A DNA stretch of 64,000 nt from Nitrospira tepida (lineage in GTDB: Bacteria > Nitrospirota > Nitrospiria > Nitrospirales > Nitrospiraceae): the NCBI RefSeq assembly GCF_947241125.1, contig NZ_OX365700.1:372001-436000 (forward strand), given 5' to 3'. This document shows, one piece after another, positions 9,232 to 16,938 of this stretch. The position numbers and the translations under genes are program-made. Below the pieces are notes generated by a model. The model did not search any database. It had not been told where the DNA came from and was given only the letters and a program-made list of their open reading frames with translations. Numbering within the stretch: position 1 is the stretch's first letter; the number at the start of each line of letters is the position of its first letter.

Positions 9232-9549
9232 TCAGGTGGACGAGACCTTGAGCCCGACGATCCCGGCGATGATGAACAGGAGGCTGAGCATCCGCCACGT
9301 ATCCCGCGACTCTCCGAAGAGCAGCATGCCCAGCGTCGCGGTTCCGGCCGCGCCGATGCCGGTCCAGACGGCGTAGCCGGTTCCGATGGGAATCGTCTTG
9401 AGCGCCAGCGCCAGCAACCAAATGCTCAGGGCCATGGACACCCCGAACAACGCGCTGGGCCACAGCCTCGTGAACCCCTCCGTGTATTTCAGCGAGACCG
9501 CCCACCCGACCTCGAACAATCCCGCCACAATCAGATAGAACCACGCCAT
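9232..9549 (-). CDS. gdx: SMR-family exporter, Gdx (SugE) subtype
   Basis: A 105-residue, four-helix small multidrug resistance protein. The active-site Glu lies in the first helix (GLFEVGWAV). The segments [11 protein letters not shown] and [12 protein letters not shown] match the SugE subtype, now known as guanidinium exporters (Gdx), rather than the EmrE drug subtype. I chose the ATG at 9549 because it follows a strong purine-rich ribosome binding site (GGAGAGGGAG) and gives the usual N terminus; an upstream in-frame start at 9594 would run back into nuoJ. It lies 13 bp after nuoJ and 56 bp before nuoK on the same strand, so it should be transcribed with complex I. No guanidine riboswitch fits in the short spacers. 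Confidence 0.9.
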   Translation of the reverse strand: MAWFYLIVAGLFEVGWAVSLKYTEGFTRLWPSALFGVSMALSIWLLALALKTIPIGTGYAVWTGIGAAGTATLGMLLFGESRDTWRMLSLLFIIAGIVGLKVSST

Positions 9550-9562
9550 CTCCCTCTCCATC

Positions 9563-10093
9563 TCATGGACGATCCTGGCTCTCCGGCTTGGCATCCGTCG
9601 GTGTTTTCGCCAGCACGATGGCTCCGACGATCGCGGCCGTGAGGAACAGACCGATAATCTCGAACTGCAAGATGTGGTCGCTGAACATCTTGAGGCCGAT
9701 CGCGACGGTATTGCCGGTCTTCAGCGTGAGATCGGTCGGCGCATCGCCCTTCGCCCCGCTGAAGGGGGTGCGAAACAAAATAAACAGGAGGTAGAGGCTG
9801 CCCAGGACCGCCGGCGCCAACAGGTACGGGTAATGGGCATGGAAATACCGCTCTTCGGTCTTCAGGTTCAGGAGCATCAGCACGAACAGATAGAGCACGA
9901 GGATCGCGCCGGCGTAGACGATCACCTGCACCGCCCAGAGGAATTCCGCGTTCAACAGAATGAACAGGCCGGAGACGTGCAACAGCAGGGCCAACAGGGC
10001 CAGGCCGCAATGGACGGGGTTCTTCAGGGCGACCGTCAACACGCCGGCCACAATGGCCACCAGCGAGAAATAGGCAAAGAACACCGCGATCAT
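9563..10093 (-). CDS. nuoJ: NADH-quinone oxidoreductase subunit J
   Basis: A 176-residue, five-helix membrane subunit of complex I. The family pattern is clear in [18 protein letters not shown] and in the [20 protein letters not shown] segment. It belongs to the quinone-proximal part of the membrane arm together with NuoA, NuoH and NuoK. It follows nuoI after about 40 bp and precedes the gdx-type gene by 13 bp. The C terminus is charged and ends shortly after the last helix. Confidence 0.95.
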   Translation of the reverse strand: MIAVFFAYFSLVAIVAGVLTVALKNPVHCGLALLALLLHVSGLFILLNAEFLWAVQVIVYAGAILVLYLFVLMLLNLKTEERYFHAHYPYLLAPAVLGSLYLLFILFRTPFSGAKGDAPTDLTLKTGNTVAIGLKMFSDHILQFEIIGLFLTAAIVGAIVLAKTPTDAKPESQDRP

Positions 10094-10132
10094 CGTCTTC
10101 TAGGTTCCTTCGACAGGCCGGTGCACGGTCGC

Positions 10133-10723
10133 TTACGTGAGGTGCTTCGGCGGCGGCTGCGTCCCCTTCGCCACGGACTGGGGAAAGTAATATCGGTACT
10201 CGCGGCTCGAGTCGCTGTTTTTTTCCTGGCCGTGGGCGTAGAGATATTTCTTGCCGTCTTCCAGGAACTTTTCACCGATCTCGTACAGCCGCTTTTTATC
10301 GAACAAGAGCGTCCGTTTATCGTGGGTGGAAAACTCGTAGAGCTTGGTCATGGCGAGGGCGTTGACGGGGCAGGCTTCGACGCAATATCCGCAAAAGACG
10401 CACTTCGTGATGTCGATGTAAAACTCGCTGGCGTACCGCTGGAGCGGCAGGGACTTGTCTTCCGCGCTGACCACCTTGATGCAGCGCGAGGGACAGGCGG
10501 CTTCGCAGAGGTCGCATCCCACGCACCGCTCCTTGCCGTCGTCGTACCGCAACAGGGCGAGCGCGCCCCGGTGGGTGTCAGGAATCTGACGCTGCTCGCG
10601 CGGATATTGAAAGGTGATCGGCCGGTGAAACATGTGCTTGAAGGTCACCTTCATGGCGTCCCAGATTTCGTCGAACAGGATCGCGTGGAGGATCTTCTTG
10701 GTCACACTGGCGACTTTCATCAT
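10133..10723 (-). CDS. nuoI: NADH-quinone oxidoreductase subunit I
   Basis: A 196-residue iron-sulfur subunit of the peripheral arm. It carries two [4Fe-4S] motifs, CVGCDLCEAACPSRC and CVFCGYCVEACPVNA, which hold the N6a and N6b clusters that pass electrons towards NuoB. The length is normal. It lies only 26 bp downstream of nuoG. In most nuo operons nuoH lies between nuoG and nuoI, and here there is no room for it. Confidence 0.96.
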   Translation of the reverse strand: MMKVASVTKKILHAILFDEIWDAMKVTFKHMFHRPITFQYPREQRQIPDTHRGALALLRYDDGKERCVGCDLCEAACPSRCIKVVSAEDKSLPLQRYASEFYIDITKCVFCGYCVEACPVNALAMTKLYEFSTHDKRTLLFDKKRLYEIGEKFLEDGKKYLYAHGQEKNSDSSREYRYYFPQSVAKGTQPPPKHLT

Positions 10724-10749
10724 CGTGCTCTTTGGGCCGGCGTCCCGAC

Positions 10750-13458
10750 TTAGGCCTTCTCCACAAATACCGGCGTCAATTTGAACGTTGGGACCTTCGT
10801 GACCGGATCGATCTCGACCGCCATGAGGTCCTTCACAGGCGGCTCGTTGAAATGCTCCGGGAAGAAACAGGCGCCTGGCAGGACGGTCGTATTCGGCTGC
10901 ACGGCCATGACCAGCGAGCCCTTCGCCGAGGTGACTCGGACCGTGCCCCCTTCCGCCAACCCCAGCCGCGACAGGTCTTCCAGGCTCATATGGAGGCGGC
11001 CGTTGTTCGGCGCGATGTTGATCAAGCCGGATGCTTGCGTCGAGAGTTTGCCCGAGTGGTACAGCAACTGTCCCATGATCAACCGATAGGGCTTGTCCGG
11101 CGATGGCTCGGTTCCCGGCTGGGCATAGCGCGAAGAAACCTGGACCGCATAGCCATTGGAGAAGTAGGCGTCGGGCGAGACCATGGGTTTCTTCGCTTGG
11201 CCGAGATTATAGTAGCCGGGCAAGAGCTTCATGATCTCGTTCTGAATATCTTGCGAGGATTCGTAGTCCCACTGATGGCCGAGCCCGCTTGCGAGCGCGG
11301 TCATGATGTGCCAGTCCGGCAGGCTTTCTCCGAGGGGGTCAAGCGTCTGGCGGATCCGCTGGACCTGTCCCTCTTGATTGGTCACCGTCCCGTCCTTTTC
11401 GGCGAAGGTGCAGGCCGGCAAGACAAAATGGGCCAGTTTGCCGGTCTCGGTCAAAAACGGATCCTGGCAGATCAGGAGATCGAGCTTCTCAAGGGCGGCC
11501 CGCACATCGGCGGAGGCCGGCAATGTCTCAAGCGGGTTTTCGCCCACGAGATAGAGCGCCTTGATCTGCCCGGTTCGGCAACGGTCGAGGATCTCCATCA
11601 AGCTTGCGCCAGACCCGGCCGCCGGTAAGGTCGCCGGCTGCGGCTCCGACCCCCAGGCCTTGGCGAATCTGGCCCGAGCGGCTTCATCGGAGAATGGGGC
11701 CTGGCCCGGGAGGAATTCCGGCGCCACGCCCATATCGACGGCTCCCTGTTCGTTGGCCTCTTCGACCACCGTGTTGAGGCCGCATCCCGGCCGTCCCAAC
11801 TTCCCCGTGATCCAGAGGAAATCGATCAAGGTGAGCAGGGTCCGATAGCCGCCGCTCCGCCGCACGATGCCTTCGCCGGCGATGACCAGGGCGCGGGGGG
11901 CTTCGGCGAACAGGGTGGCGGCTTCGACGATCTGTTCGATCGAGGCGCCGGTTTGGGTTGCGATCCGCTCCAACGAGAGGCCGGCAACCGCCTGTTTGAG
12001 CGCGGCCAGGGCCTGCGGGTGTTTCCCTGTGGCCTCCTGGTCGATCAGATCCTGATCCAGGGCCGCCTTGACCAATCCTTGTACGAAGAGCCCTTCCGTA
12101 CCCGGCTTGACCAACGTGGGGTGCGAGGCCAGCTTGGCGATGTTCGTGTTGAAGGAATCGACGACGATGACCTGGGCCTTGTACACCCGAATCGCTTCCT
12201 TGACCCGCAGGCTCGCGACGGGATTGGTTTCGGTGATGTTGGAGCCGACCAAGAGAATGGCTTTTGCCTTGGTGATGTCGGCCGAATCGTTGGTCATCCG
12301 TCCGACCCCCAGGGCCTGCCGCGCCGCATGGACGAAATTCAGGTGGCCGTATCTCGCGCTGCTGTCGATCTGGTTGGTTCCCAGCGCCACGCGCATGAGC
12401 TTTTGGAACAGGTACAATTCCTCGTTGGTGCAGCGCGCAGTGATGAGTCCCGCGATCGCCTGCGGTCCGTGGGCGCTCTTGACGGCCTCGATGCGTTCGA
12501 TGAGCTGGTGCATGGTATCCAGCCAGGGCGCCGATATCAGCTCGCCCTCGCGGCGGACGAGCGGTTGCGTCAGGCGCGTCTTGCTGTCGATGAACTGGAA
12601 CCCGAACCGGCCGCGAACACAGAGGCCGCCATGTCCCTTCGCCGTCTCGGTGCGGTCGCCCCATTTGTTCTTCCAGGACAGATGAGAAGTGACCCGCACC
12701 ACCTGGGTGTCTTTGGTCTCCACATACATCTGGCAGCCGTCGCCGCAGTAGTTGCAGGTGGTCAGGGTCTTCTTCATCTGCCAGGGCTTGTACTGGTACT
12801 TCGAGTACTTGTTGGTGATGGCGCCCACGGGACAGACGGCCAAACAGTCGCCGCAAAATTCGCATTGCAGCGGCTGGTCCCCCTTGGCCACCACCTGGTT
12901 GAAGCCGCCCTTCTTCATGAACTGCAAGGCGTCGATCATTTGCACGTCCTTGCAGATGTTGATGCACTCGCCGCAGGCGATGCAGCGATTCATGTTGAAG
13001 TCCAGCACCAGGCTGCGCGTATCTTCGGGGATGAGTTTCTGTTTGGCGCTGGCCAGGTTCGTGACCCCGTGCAGGAAGGCCATGTCCTGGAGTTCGCAAT
13101 GGCCGTCGGCGTCGCACACGGGACAGTCGAGCGGATGCACGGAGAGGTGTTTCTCCACCGCCTTCTTGCGGGCGAGGAATAGATCCTCCCCCTCTGTCCG
13201 GATGACCATCCCGGCGGTCGCCTTGGCGGTGCAGGACCGAACCGGCGCCTTCTTGCCTTCCTGCATGACCAGGCACATGCCGCAGGATCCGAACGGATCG
13301 AACGTGTAGTGGTAGCACATGGCCGGAATGATCTTGCCCGTGCTCGCGATCACGTCGTACAGCGAGACGCCGTCCTTGGCCGTGACCGTCTGGCCATCGA
13401 TGGACAATTCGATGGTCGTCGCTTCCGTGTCAGGACTAGTGGTTGGTTTCAGTGCCAT
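10750..13458 (-). CDS. nuoG: NADH-quinone oxidoreductase subunit G
   Basis: A 902-residue iron-sulfur/molybdopterin-fold subunit. In order it has an N-terminal [2Fe-2S] domain (GSCGMCLV and flanking Cys), a His-Cys3 motif (HPLDCPVCDADGHC), two ferredoxin-like motifs (CIACGECINIC and CEFCGDCLAVC), and a formate-dehydrogenase-like [4Fe-4S] motif (CNYCGDGC) leading into the molybdopterin oxidoreductase fold and its C-terminal beta-barrel. I chose the ATG at 13458 because the in-frame extension up to 13497 lies inside an intergenic inverted repeat. nuoE and nuoF, which supply the NADH site, are not next to it, so its electron donor here is open; ferredoxin or a remote NuoEF are both possible. Confidence 0.94.
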   Translation of the reverse strand: MALKPTTSPDTEATTIELSIDGQTVTAKDGVSLYDVIASTGKIIPAMCYHYTFDPFGSCGMCLVMQEGKKAPVRSCTAKATAGMVIRTEGEDLFLARKKAVEKHLSVHPLDCPVCDADGHCELQDMAFLHGVTNLASAKQKLIPEDTRSLVLDFNMNRCIACGECINICKDVQMIDALQFMKKGGFNQVVAKGDQPLQCEFCGDCLAVCPVGAITNKYSKYQYKPWQMKKTLTTCNYCGDGCQMYVETKDTQVVRVTSHLSWKNKWGDRTETAKGHGGLCVRGRFGFQFIDSKTRLTQPLVRREGELISAPWLDTMHQLIERIEAVKSAHGPQAIAGLITARCTNEELYLFQKLMRVALGTNQIDSSARYGHLNFVHAARQALGVGRMTNDSADITKAKAILLVGSNITETNPVASLRVKEAIRVYKAQVIVVDSFNTNIAKLASHPTLVKPGTEGLFVQGLVKAALDQDLIDQEATGKHPQALAALKQAVAGLSLERIATQTGASIEQIVEAATLFAEAPRALVIAGEGIVRRSGGYRTLLTLIDFLWITGKLGRPGCGLNTVVEEANEQGAVDMGVAPEFLPGQAPFSDEAARARFAKAWGSEPQPATLPAAGSGASLMEILDRCRTGQIKALYLVGENPLETLPASADVRAALEKLDLLICQDPFLTETGKLAHFVLPACTFAEKDGTVTNQEGQVQRIRQTLDPLGESLPDWHIMTALASGLGHQWDYESSQDIQNEIMKLLPGYYNLGQAKKPMVSPDAYFSNGYAVQVSSRYAQPGTEPSPDKPYRLIMGQLLYHSGKLSTQASGLINIAPNNGRLHMSLEDLSRLGLAEGGTVRVTSAKGSLVMAVQPNTTVLPGACFFPEHFNEPPVKDLMAVEIDPVTKVPTFKLTPVFVEKA

Positions 13459-13467
13459 GGTACTTGC

Positions 13468-13552
13468 AATCGTCAACCGTTCTGCGTCATCCGTCAATCG
13501 GTTCGGAGAGCAACCGCCGCCATGGCGCGATTGACGCGTGACGGTTGACGCC
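13468..13552. repeat. Intergenic quasi-palindrome, element A
   Basis: The gap between nuoD and nuoG holds two arms of related short words in opposite orientation. The left arm near 13471-13500 contains CGTCAACCGT and CGTCAATCG. The right arm near 13528-13550 contains the reverse complements CGATTGACG and ACGGTTGACG. Read as RNA the arms pair, with a bulge of about 11 nt in the left arm. It lies inside the nuo operon and could act as a hairpin between the nuoD and nuoG parts of the mRNA. The same build, with different words, recurs near 39.8, 40.05 and 50.9 kb. Confidence 0.75.
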
Positions 13553-13558
13553 TTTTAT

Positions 13559-14815
13559 TTATCGGTCGCACTCCCCCATCACGATGTCATAGGTGCCGAA
13601 GATCGTGACCGCGTCGGCGATCATGTACCCCTTGGCCATGAAATCAAAGGCGCCCATATGAATGAAGGAAGGCGAACGGATTTTCAACCGGTACGGTTTC
13701 CCGCCGCCCGTGCTCACGATATAGAACCCGAGTTCGCCCTTGTGGGCCTCGGTGCCGCAGTAGATTTCGCCCGGCGGCGCATTGAACCCCTGGGAGAACA
13801 ATTTGAACTGCTGAATCATCGATTCCAAGTTGGTAAAGACCCGTTCTTTCGGCGGCAGCGTCACGCTGGGGACATCCGCCATGACCGGACCCTCAGCCGG
13901 GATCTGCTCCAGGCACTGGCGGATGATCTTGACGCTCTCGTGCATTTCCAAGACTCGAATCCAATACCGGTCATAGGTGTCGCCGTTCTTGCCGACCGGC
14001 ACGCTGAACTCGCAGCGAGGATAGGCGCCGTAGGATTCGTACTTCCGCAGGTCGTAATCCACTCCGGAGCCGCGCAAGGTCGGGCCGCTCAACCCGAAAT
14101 TGACGGCATCTTCAGCCGAGATGACGGCCACGCCCTTGGTCCGGGCCAGCCAGATGCGGTTCTTTTCGAGGAATACGACGTATTCCTCGATTTTCGGCGG
14201 AAAGTAATCGAGGAACTTGCGGATCTTCTCGAAGAGGGCCGGCGTGAAATCCCGCTCGACCCCGCCGATGCGGTACCAACTCGTGGTCAGCCGGGCTCCG
14301 CACAGCTCGTCGAACCAATCCAGCAGAATCTCCCGATCCCGAAACGTATAGAAAAAGACCGTCATGGCCCCGATGTCGAGCGCCTGCGTGCCCAGCCAGA
14401 AGAGGTGGCCGATGATGCGCTGGACCTCGGCGACGATCGTTCGCAGATACTCCGCCCGTTCCGGGACGGTGATGTTGACCAGCTTCTCGACCGCCCGGCA
14501 ATAGGCGTAGTTGTTGTACATGGCGCAGACGTAGTCCAGCCGGTCCGTGTGCGGAATGAACTGGTGGTAGGTGCCCTCCTCCGCCAGCTTTTCGACTCCG
14601 CGGTGCAGGTAGCCCATGACCGGGATGGACTTGACGATCCGCTCGCCTTCCAGCTCGAGAATCACCTTCAACACGCCGTGCGTGCTGGGGTGCTGCGGCC
14701 CCATGTTCAGCAGCAATTCTTCCGTGCGCAACGTCGGGAGGGTCTCGCTCTCCGGATGTTGCGGGTCGACCTTGTAGACGGTCGTGCGTTGGTCTTCGAA
14801 GGGTCGGGACGCCAT
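13559..14815 (-). CDS. nuoD: NADH-quinone oxidoreductase subunit D
   Basis: A 418-residue 49-kDa-type subunit that forms the quinone pocket with NuoB. The family start of the domain is seen in LNMGPQHPSTHGVL, followed by HRGVEKL and the segment WFDELCGARLTTSWYRIGG. The C terminus ends with the usual DIVMGECDR. It is related to the large subunit of [NiFe] hydrogenases but lacks the nickel cysteines, as expected for NuoD. It lies 9 bp downstream of nuoC. nuoC and nuoD are separate genes here, not fused. Confidence 0.97.
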   Translation of the reverse strand: MASRPFEDQRTTVYKVDPQHPESETLPTLRTEELLLNMGPQHPSTHGVLKVILELEGERIVKSIPVMGYLHRGVEKLAEEGTYHQFIPHTDRLDYVCAMYNNYAYCRAVEKLVNITVPERAEYLRTIVAEVQRIIGHLFWLGTQALDIGAMTVFFYTFRDREILLDWFDELCGARLTTSWYRIGGVERDFTPALFEKIRKFLDYFPPKIEEYVVFLEKNRIWLARTKGVAVISAEDAVNFGLSGPTLRGSGVDYDLRKYESYGAYPRCEFSVPVGKNGDTYDRYWIRVLEMHESVKIIRQCLEQIPAEGPVMADVPSVTLPPKERVFTNLESMIQQFKLFSQGFNAPPGEIYCGTEAHKGELGFYIVSTGGGKPYRLKIRSPSFIHMGAFDFMAKGYMIADAVTIFGTYDIVMGECDR

Positions 14816-14824
14816 GCCGTGCCT

Positions 14825-15337
14825 TTAGGACATCGGTTCGTTCAAGAAATCGAAGGTGTCGCGCCATCCCTTGCCGCGAAGCGGAAAATCCTTCCGGAGC
14901 GGGTACCCCTCCGTATATTCATCGGGCATCAAAATGCGGCGCAAATCGGGATGATTCCGAAAACGGATACCCATCATGTCGAAGACTTCCCGCTCCATGA
15001 AGTCGGCGCCTTTCCAAATGTCGCAGAGGGAATCCACGACACAGTCCGACTCGCGGACCCGTGTTTTGAGCCGAATGCGATGGCGTTTCCTGATGGAGTA
15101 GAACTCATAGACGACTTCGAACCGCTCCTCATCTTCGGGCCAATCGACGGAGCTGACGTGCACGATATAATCAAAATCCAATGCGGGGTCGTCGTGAAGC
15201 AGCCGCGCCACGCGGTGCAGCGCGTCCGGTGTGACCGTCACAGCCAGGTCGCCCCGCCATTCGACCGCCTTCACGAAACCTTCCGGGAAGGCGTCCTTGA
15301 TCCGGCGGGCCATGGGATGCAGGGAGTCGGCGGTCAT
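14825..15337 (-). CDS. nuoC: NADH-quinone oxidoreductase subunit C
   Basis: A 170-residue 30-kDa-type subunit of the peripheral arm. The signature region is present as FMEREVFDMMGIRFRNHPDL followed by RILMPDEYTEGYPLRKDFP. It packs against NuoD and has no cofactor. It starts 1 bp after the nuoB stop. The length is near the bacterial norm for an unfused NuoC. Confidence 0.96.
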   Translation of the reverse strand: MTADSLHPMARRIKDAFPEGFVKAVEWRGDLAVTVTPDALHRVARLLHDDPALDFDYIVHVSSVDWPEDEERFEVVYEFYSIRKRHRIRLKTRVRESDCVVDSLCDIWKGADFMEREVFDMMGIRFRNHPDLRRILMPDEYTEGYPLRKDFPLRGKGWRDTFDFLNEPMS

Positions 15338-15338
15338 G

Positions 15339-15866
15339 TCACGCTTTCAGGTGCTGCTTCACCTGCTCCGGCTGCTTGACGAAGACTCGTTTCTGCATGA
15401 TGCGCTCTTGCAGCTTGAGAATCCCGTCGAAGAGCGCCTCCGGCGTCGGAGGGCACCCGGGGACATAGATATCGACCGGGACGAATCGGTCGACCCCCTG
15501 CACGACGCTGTAACTGTCGTAAATGTTGCCCGAGGTAGCACAGGACCCCATCGCGATGACGTATTTGGGCTCGGGCATCTGGTCGTAAATTTTCCTGATC
15601 ACCGGCGCCATCCGCCGGCATACGGTCCCGGCGACGATCATGAGGTCCGATTGGCGCGGCGAGGCGCGAAAGACGCCCGCGCCGTACCGGTCCATATCGT
15701 AGCGGGACGAGACGGCGGCGATCATTTCTATCGCGCAGCAGGCCAGACCGAAGGTCATCGGCCACAACGAACCCTTGCGGGCCCAGTTCACCGCCTTCTC
15801 GACGGTGGTCGTGATCACGTCCGCCTGACCGTCTTTGTCGTGACGCCCGATTTGGATCAAGCCCAT
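15339..15866 (-). CDS. nuoB: NADH-quinone oxidoreductase subunit B
   Basis: A 175-residue subunit holding the terminal [4Fe-4S] cluster N2, which reduces quinone. The ligand cysteines are visible: the adjacent pair in GLACCAIEM, one in MGSCATSGN and one in [10 protein letters not shown]. It is the most conserved part of complex I and the match is unambiguous. It follows nuoA after 41 bp and runs straight into nuoC. Confidence 0.97.
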   Translation of the reverse strand: MGLIQIGRHDKDGQADVITTTVEKAVNWARKGSLWPMTFGLACCAIEMIAAVSSRYDMDRYGAGVFRASPRQSDLMIVAGTVCRRMAPVIRKIYDQMPEPKYVIAMGSCATSGNIYDSYSVVQGVDRFVPVDIYVPGCPPTPEALFDGILKLQERIMQKRVFVKQPEQVKQHLKA

Positions 15867-15907
15867 GGTGACACCTATAGGACGTTCAATCCCCTATACC
15901 CGTCCGG

Positions 15908-16291
15908 TCAATCCCACTCCAAGGCGCCTTTTCGCCAGGCATAGACATAGGCGATGACGAACAGGCCGATGAAAATGATCATTTCAAGGAGCCCGATCAA
16001 GCCGATCTTGTCGAACACGACGGCCCAGGGATACAGAAAGATGATCTCGATATCGAAGATGACGAACAGCATCGCAAAAATGTAGTACCGGACCGGGAAC
16101 GGCATGCGCGCATCTGAAAAGGGCTCCGATCCACATTCATAGGTGCTCAGTTTTTCCGGTTCCGGGTACTTGGGTTGAACGAGATAGCTCACGATCAATG
16201 TGACGACCCCAAACGCCAGCGCGACGAAAATGAACAGCAGGATGGGGAAGTAACTGTTGAGATATTCGAGGAGCAGCTCGGTTCCGGCCAT
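15908..16291 (-). CDS. nuoA: NADH-quinone oxidoreductase subunit A
   Basis: A 127-residue, three-helix membrane subunit and the first gene of the nuo operon. The family motif YECGSEPF and the segment RYYIFAMLFVIFDIEIIFLY are clear. A purine-rich AGGGGA lies about 9 nt upstream of the ATG. A sigma70-like promoter (16337-16366) precedes it, so transcription of the whole cluster probably begins here. Confidence 0.96.
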   Translation of the reverse strand: MAGTELLLEYLNSYFPILLFIFVALAFGVVTLIVSYLVQPKYPEPEKLSTYECGSEPFSDARMPFPVRYYIFAMLFVIFDIEIIFLYPWAVVFDKIGLIGLLEMIIFIGLFVIAYVYAWRKGALEWD

Positions 16292-16336
16292 TGCGGTCCC
16301 CTACGTGGGCATTCGGGGAAGAAAAAACGAGCGGCA

Positions 16337-16366
16337 ATCTTAGTCACCGGCAGAAAGCAATAGCAA
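16337..16366 (-). promoter_or_regulatory. Predicted sigma70-like promoter of the nuo operon
   Basis: On the minus strand TTGCTA (16366-16361) and TAAGAT (16342-16337) are separated by 18 bp. The expected start point lies about 40 nt upstream of the nuoA ATG. Prediction from sequence only. Confidence 0.55.
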
Positions 16367-16892
16367 GCGCACAAAGGACCTACCGGGGCCCCACCCCGAA
16401 AGTCCTAAACGCCGGCCCTCGGACTCCTTCCACTGCTTCGACCTCTTCCCGGCGAGGCTGCCCGGTCTATCACAGAAAGAAGGTGAAACATCAGAATTGG
16501 CCAGCCGCAGACGGAACCGTCCATCCCTTCCTCAAACTGAAAAACGCAGTCAAGTAGTGGCGGCGGCTATTCCAGCCCAAGGATCATCCCGCCCTGAGAC
16601 GGCCGACATATGAGGGTCAGGTGCGGTCGGTCTTCATGTTGGAGGCGGGCATGCGGAGCCCCGACGATATGGCGTCCGACCCGGGCTCCCATTCGGCTTT
16701 CAACGGCGGGACAGCCCTTCCCTTCTTACGACGCGGGATCTGCGTCTCGATTCGTCCTGGCTTTGTCTGACGGACGCGCGGCGCAGCGCCGGGTTGTTCA
16801 GCCATGGCTGTTCCCCGTAAACTGACAGGTGCGAGGCCTGTCATCACGATCTCTCCTCGGTCCACCGATGTTCCAAGGTTTGCCGGGATCGC
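16367..16892. other. Intergenic region without a supported gene
   Basis: About 530 bp lie between the divergent nuo promoter and the promoter of the OmpA-like gene. Short open frames exist on both strands (for example minus 16617-16865), but none has a recognisable motif, ribosome site or conserved start. It may hold regulatory sites for both flanking transcripts; I see no clear tRNA, hairpin terminator or repeat in it. Confidence 0.5.
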
Positions 16893-16920
16893 TTGACAGC
16901 ACTTCGCGATCTGCTAAGGT
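16893..16920 (+). promoter_or_regulatory. Predicted promoter of the OmpA-like gene
   Basis: TTGACA at 16893-16898 and TAAGGT at 16915-16920 are separated by 16 bp. The start codon follows 18 nt after the -10 hexamer, leaving a leader of about 12 nt with only a weak GGA as ribosome site. Confidence 0.5.
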
Positions 16921-16938
16921 TGCCACGTCGGACCAATC

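Noticed and set aside
13459-13497. Longer NuoG start at 13497
   Set aside because: The extra 13 residues are encoded by the intergenic inverted repeat, and the ATG at 13458 fits the family N terminus better.
16617-16865. 82-codon minus-strand open frame upstream of the OmpA-like gene
   Set aside because: No ribosome site, motif or coding bias that I can see; it is kept as part of the intergenic region.
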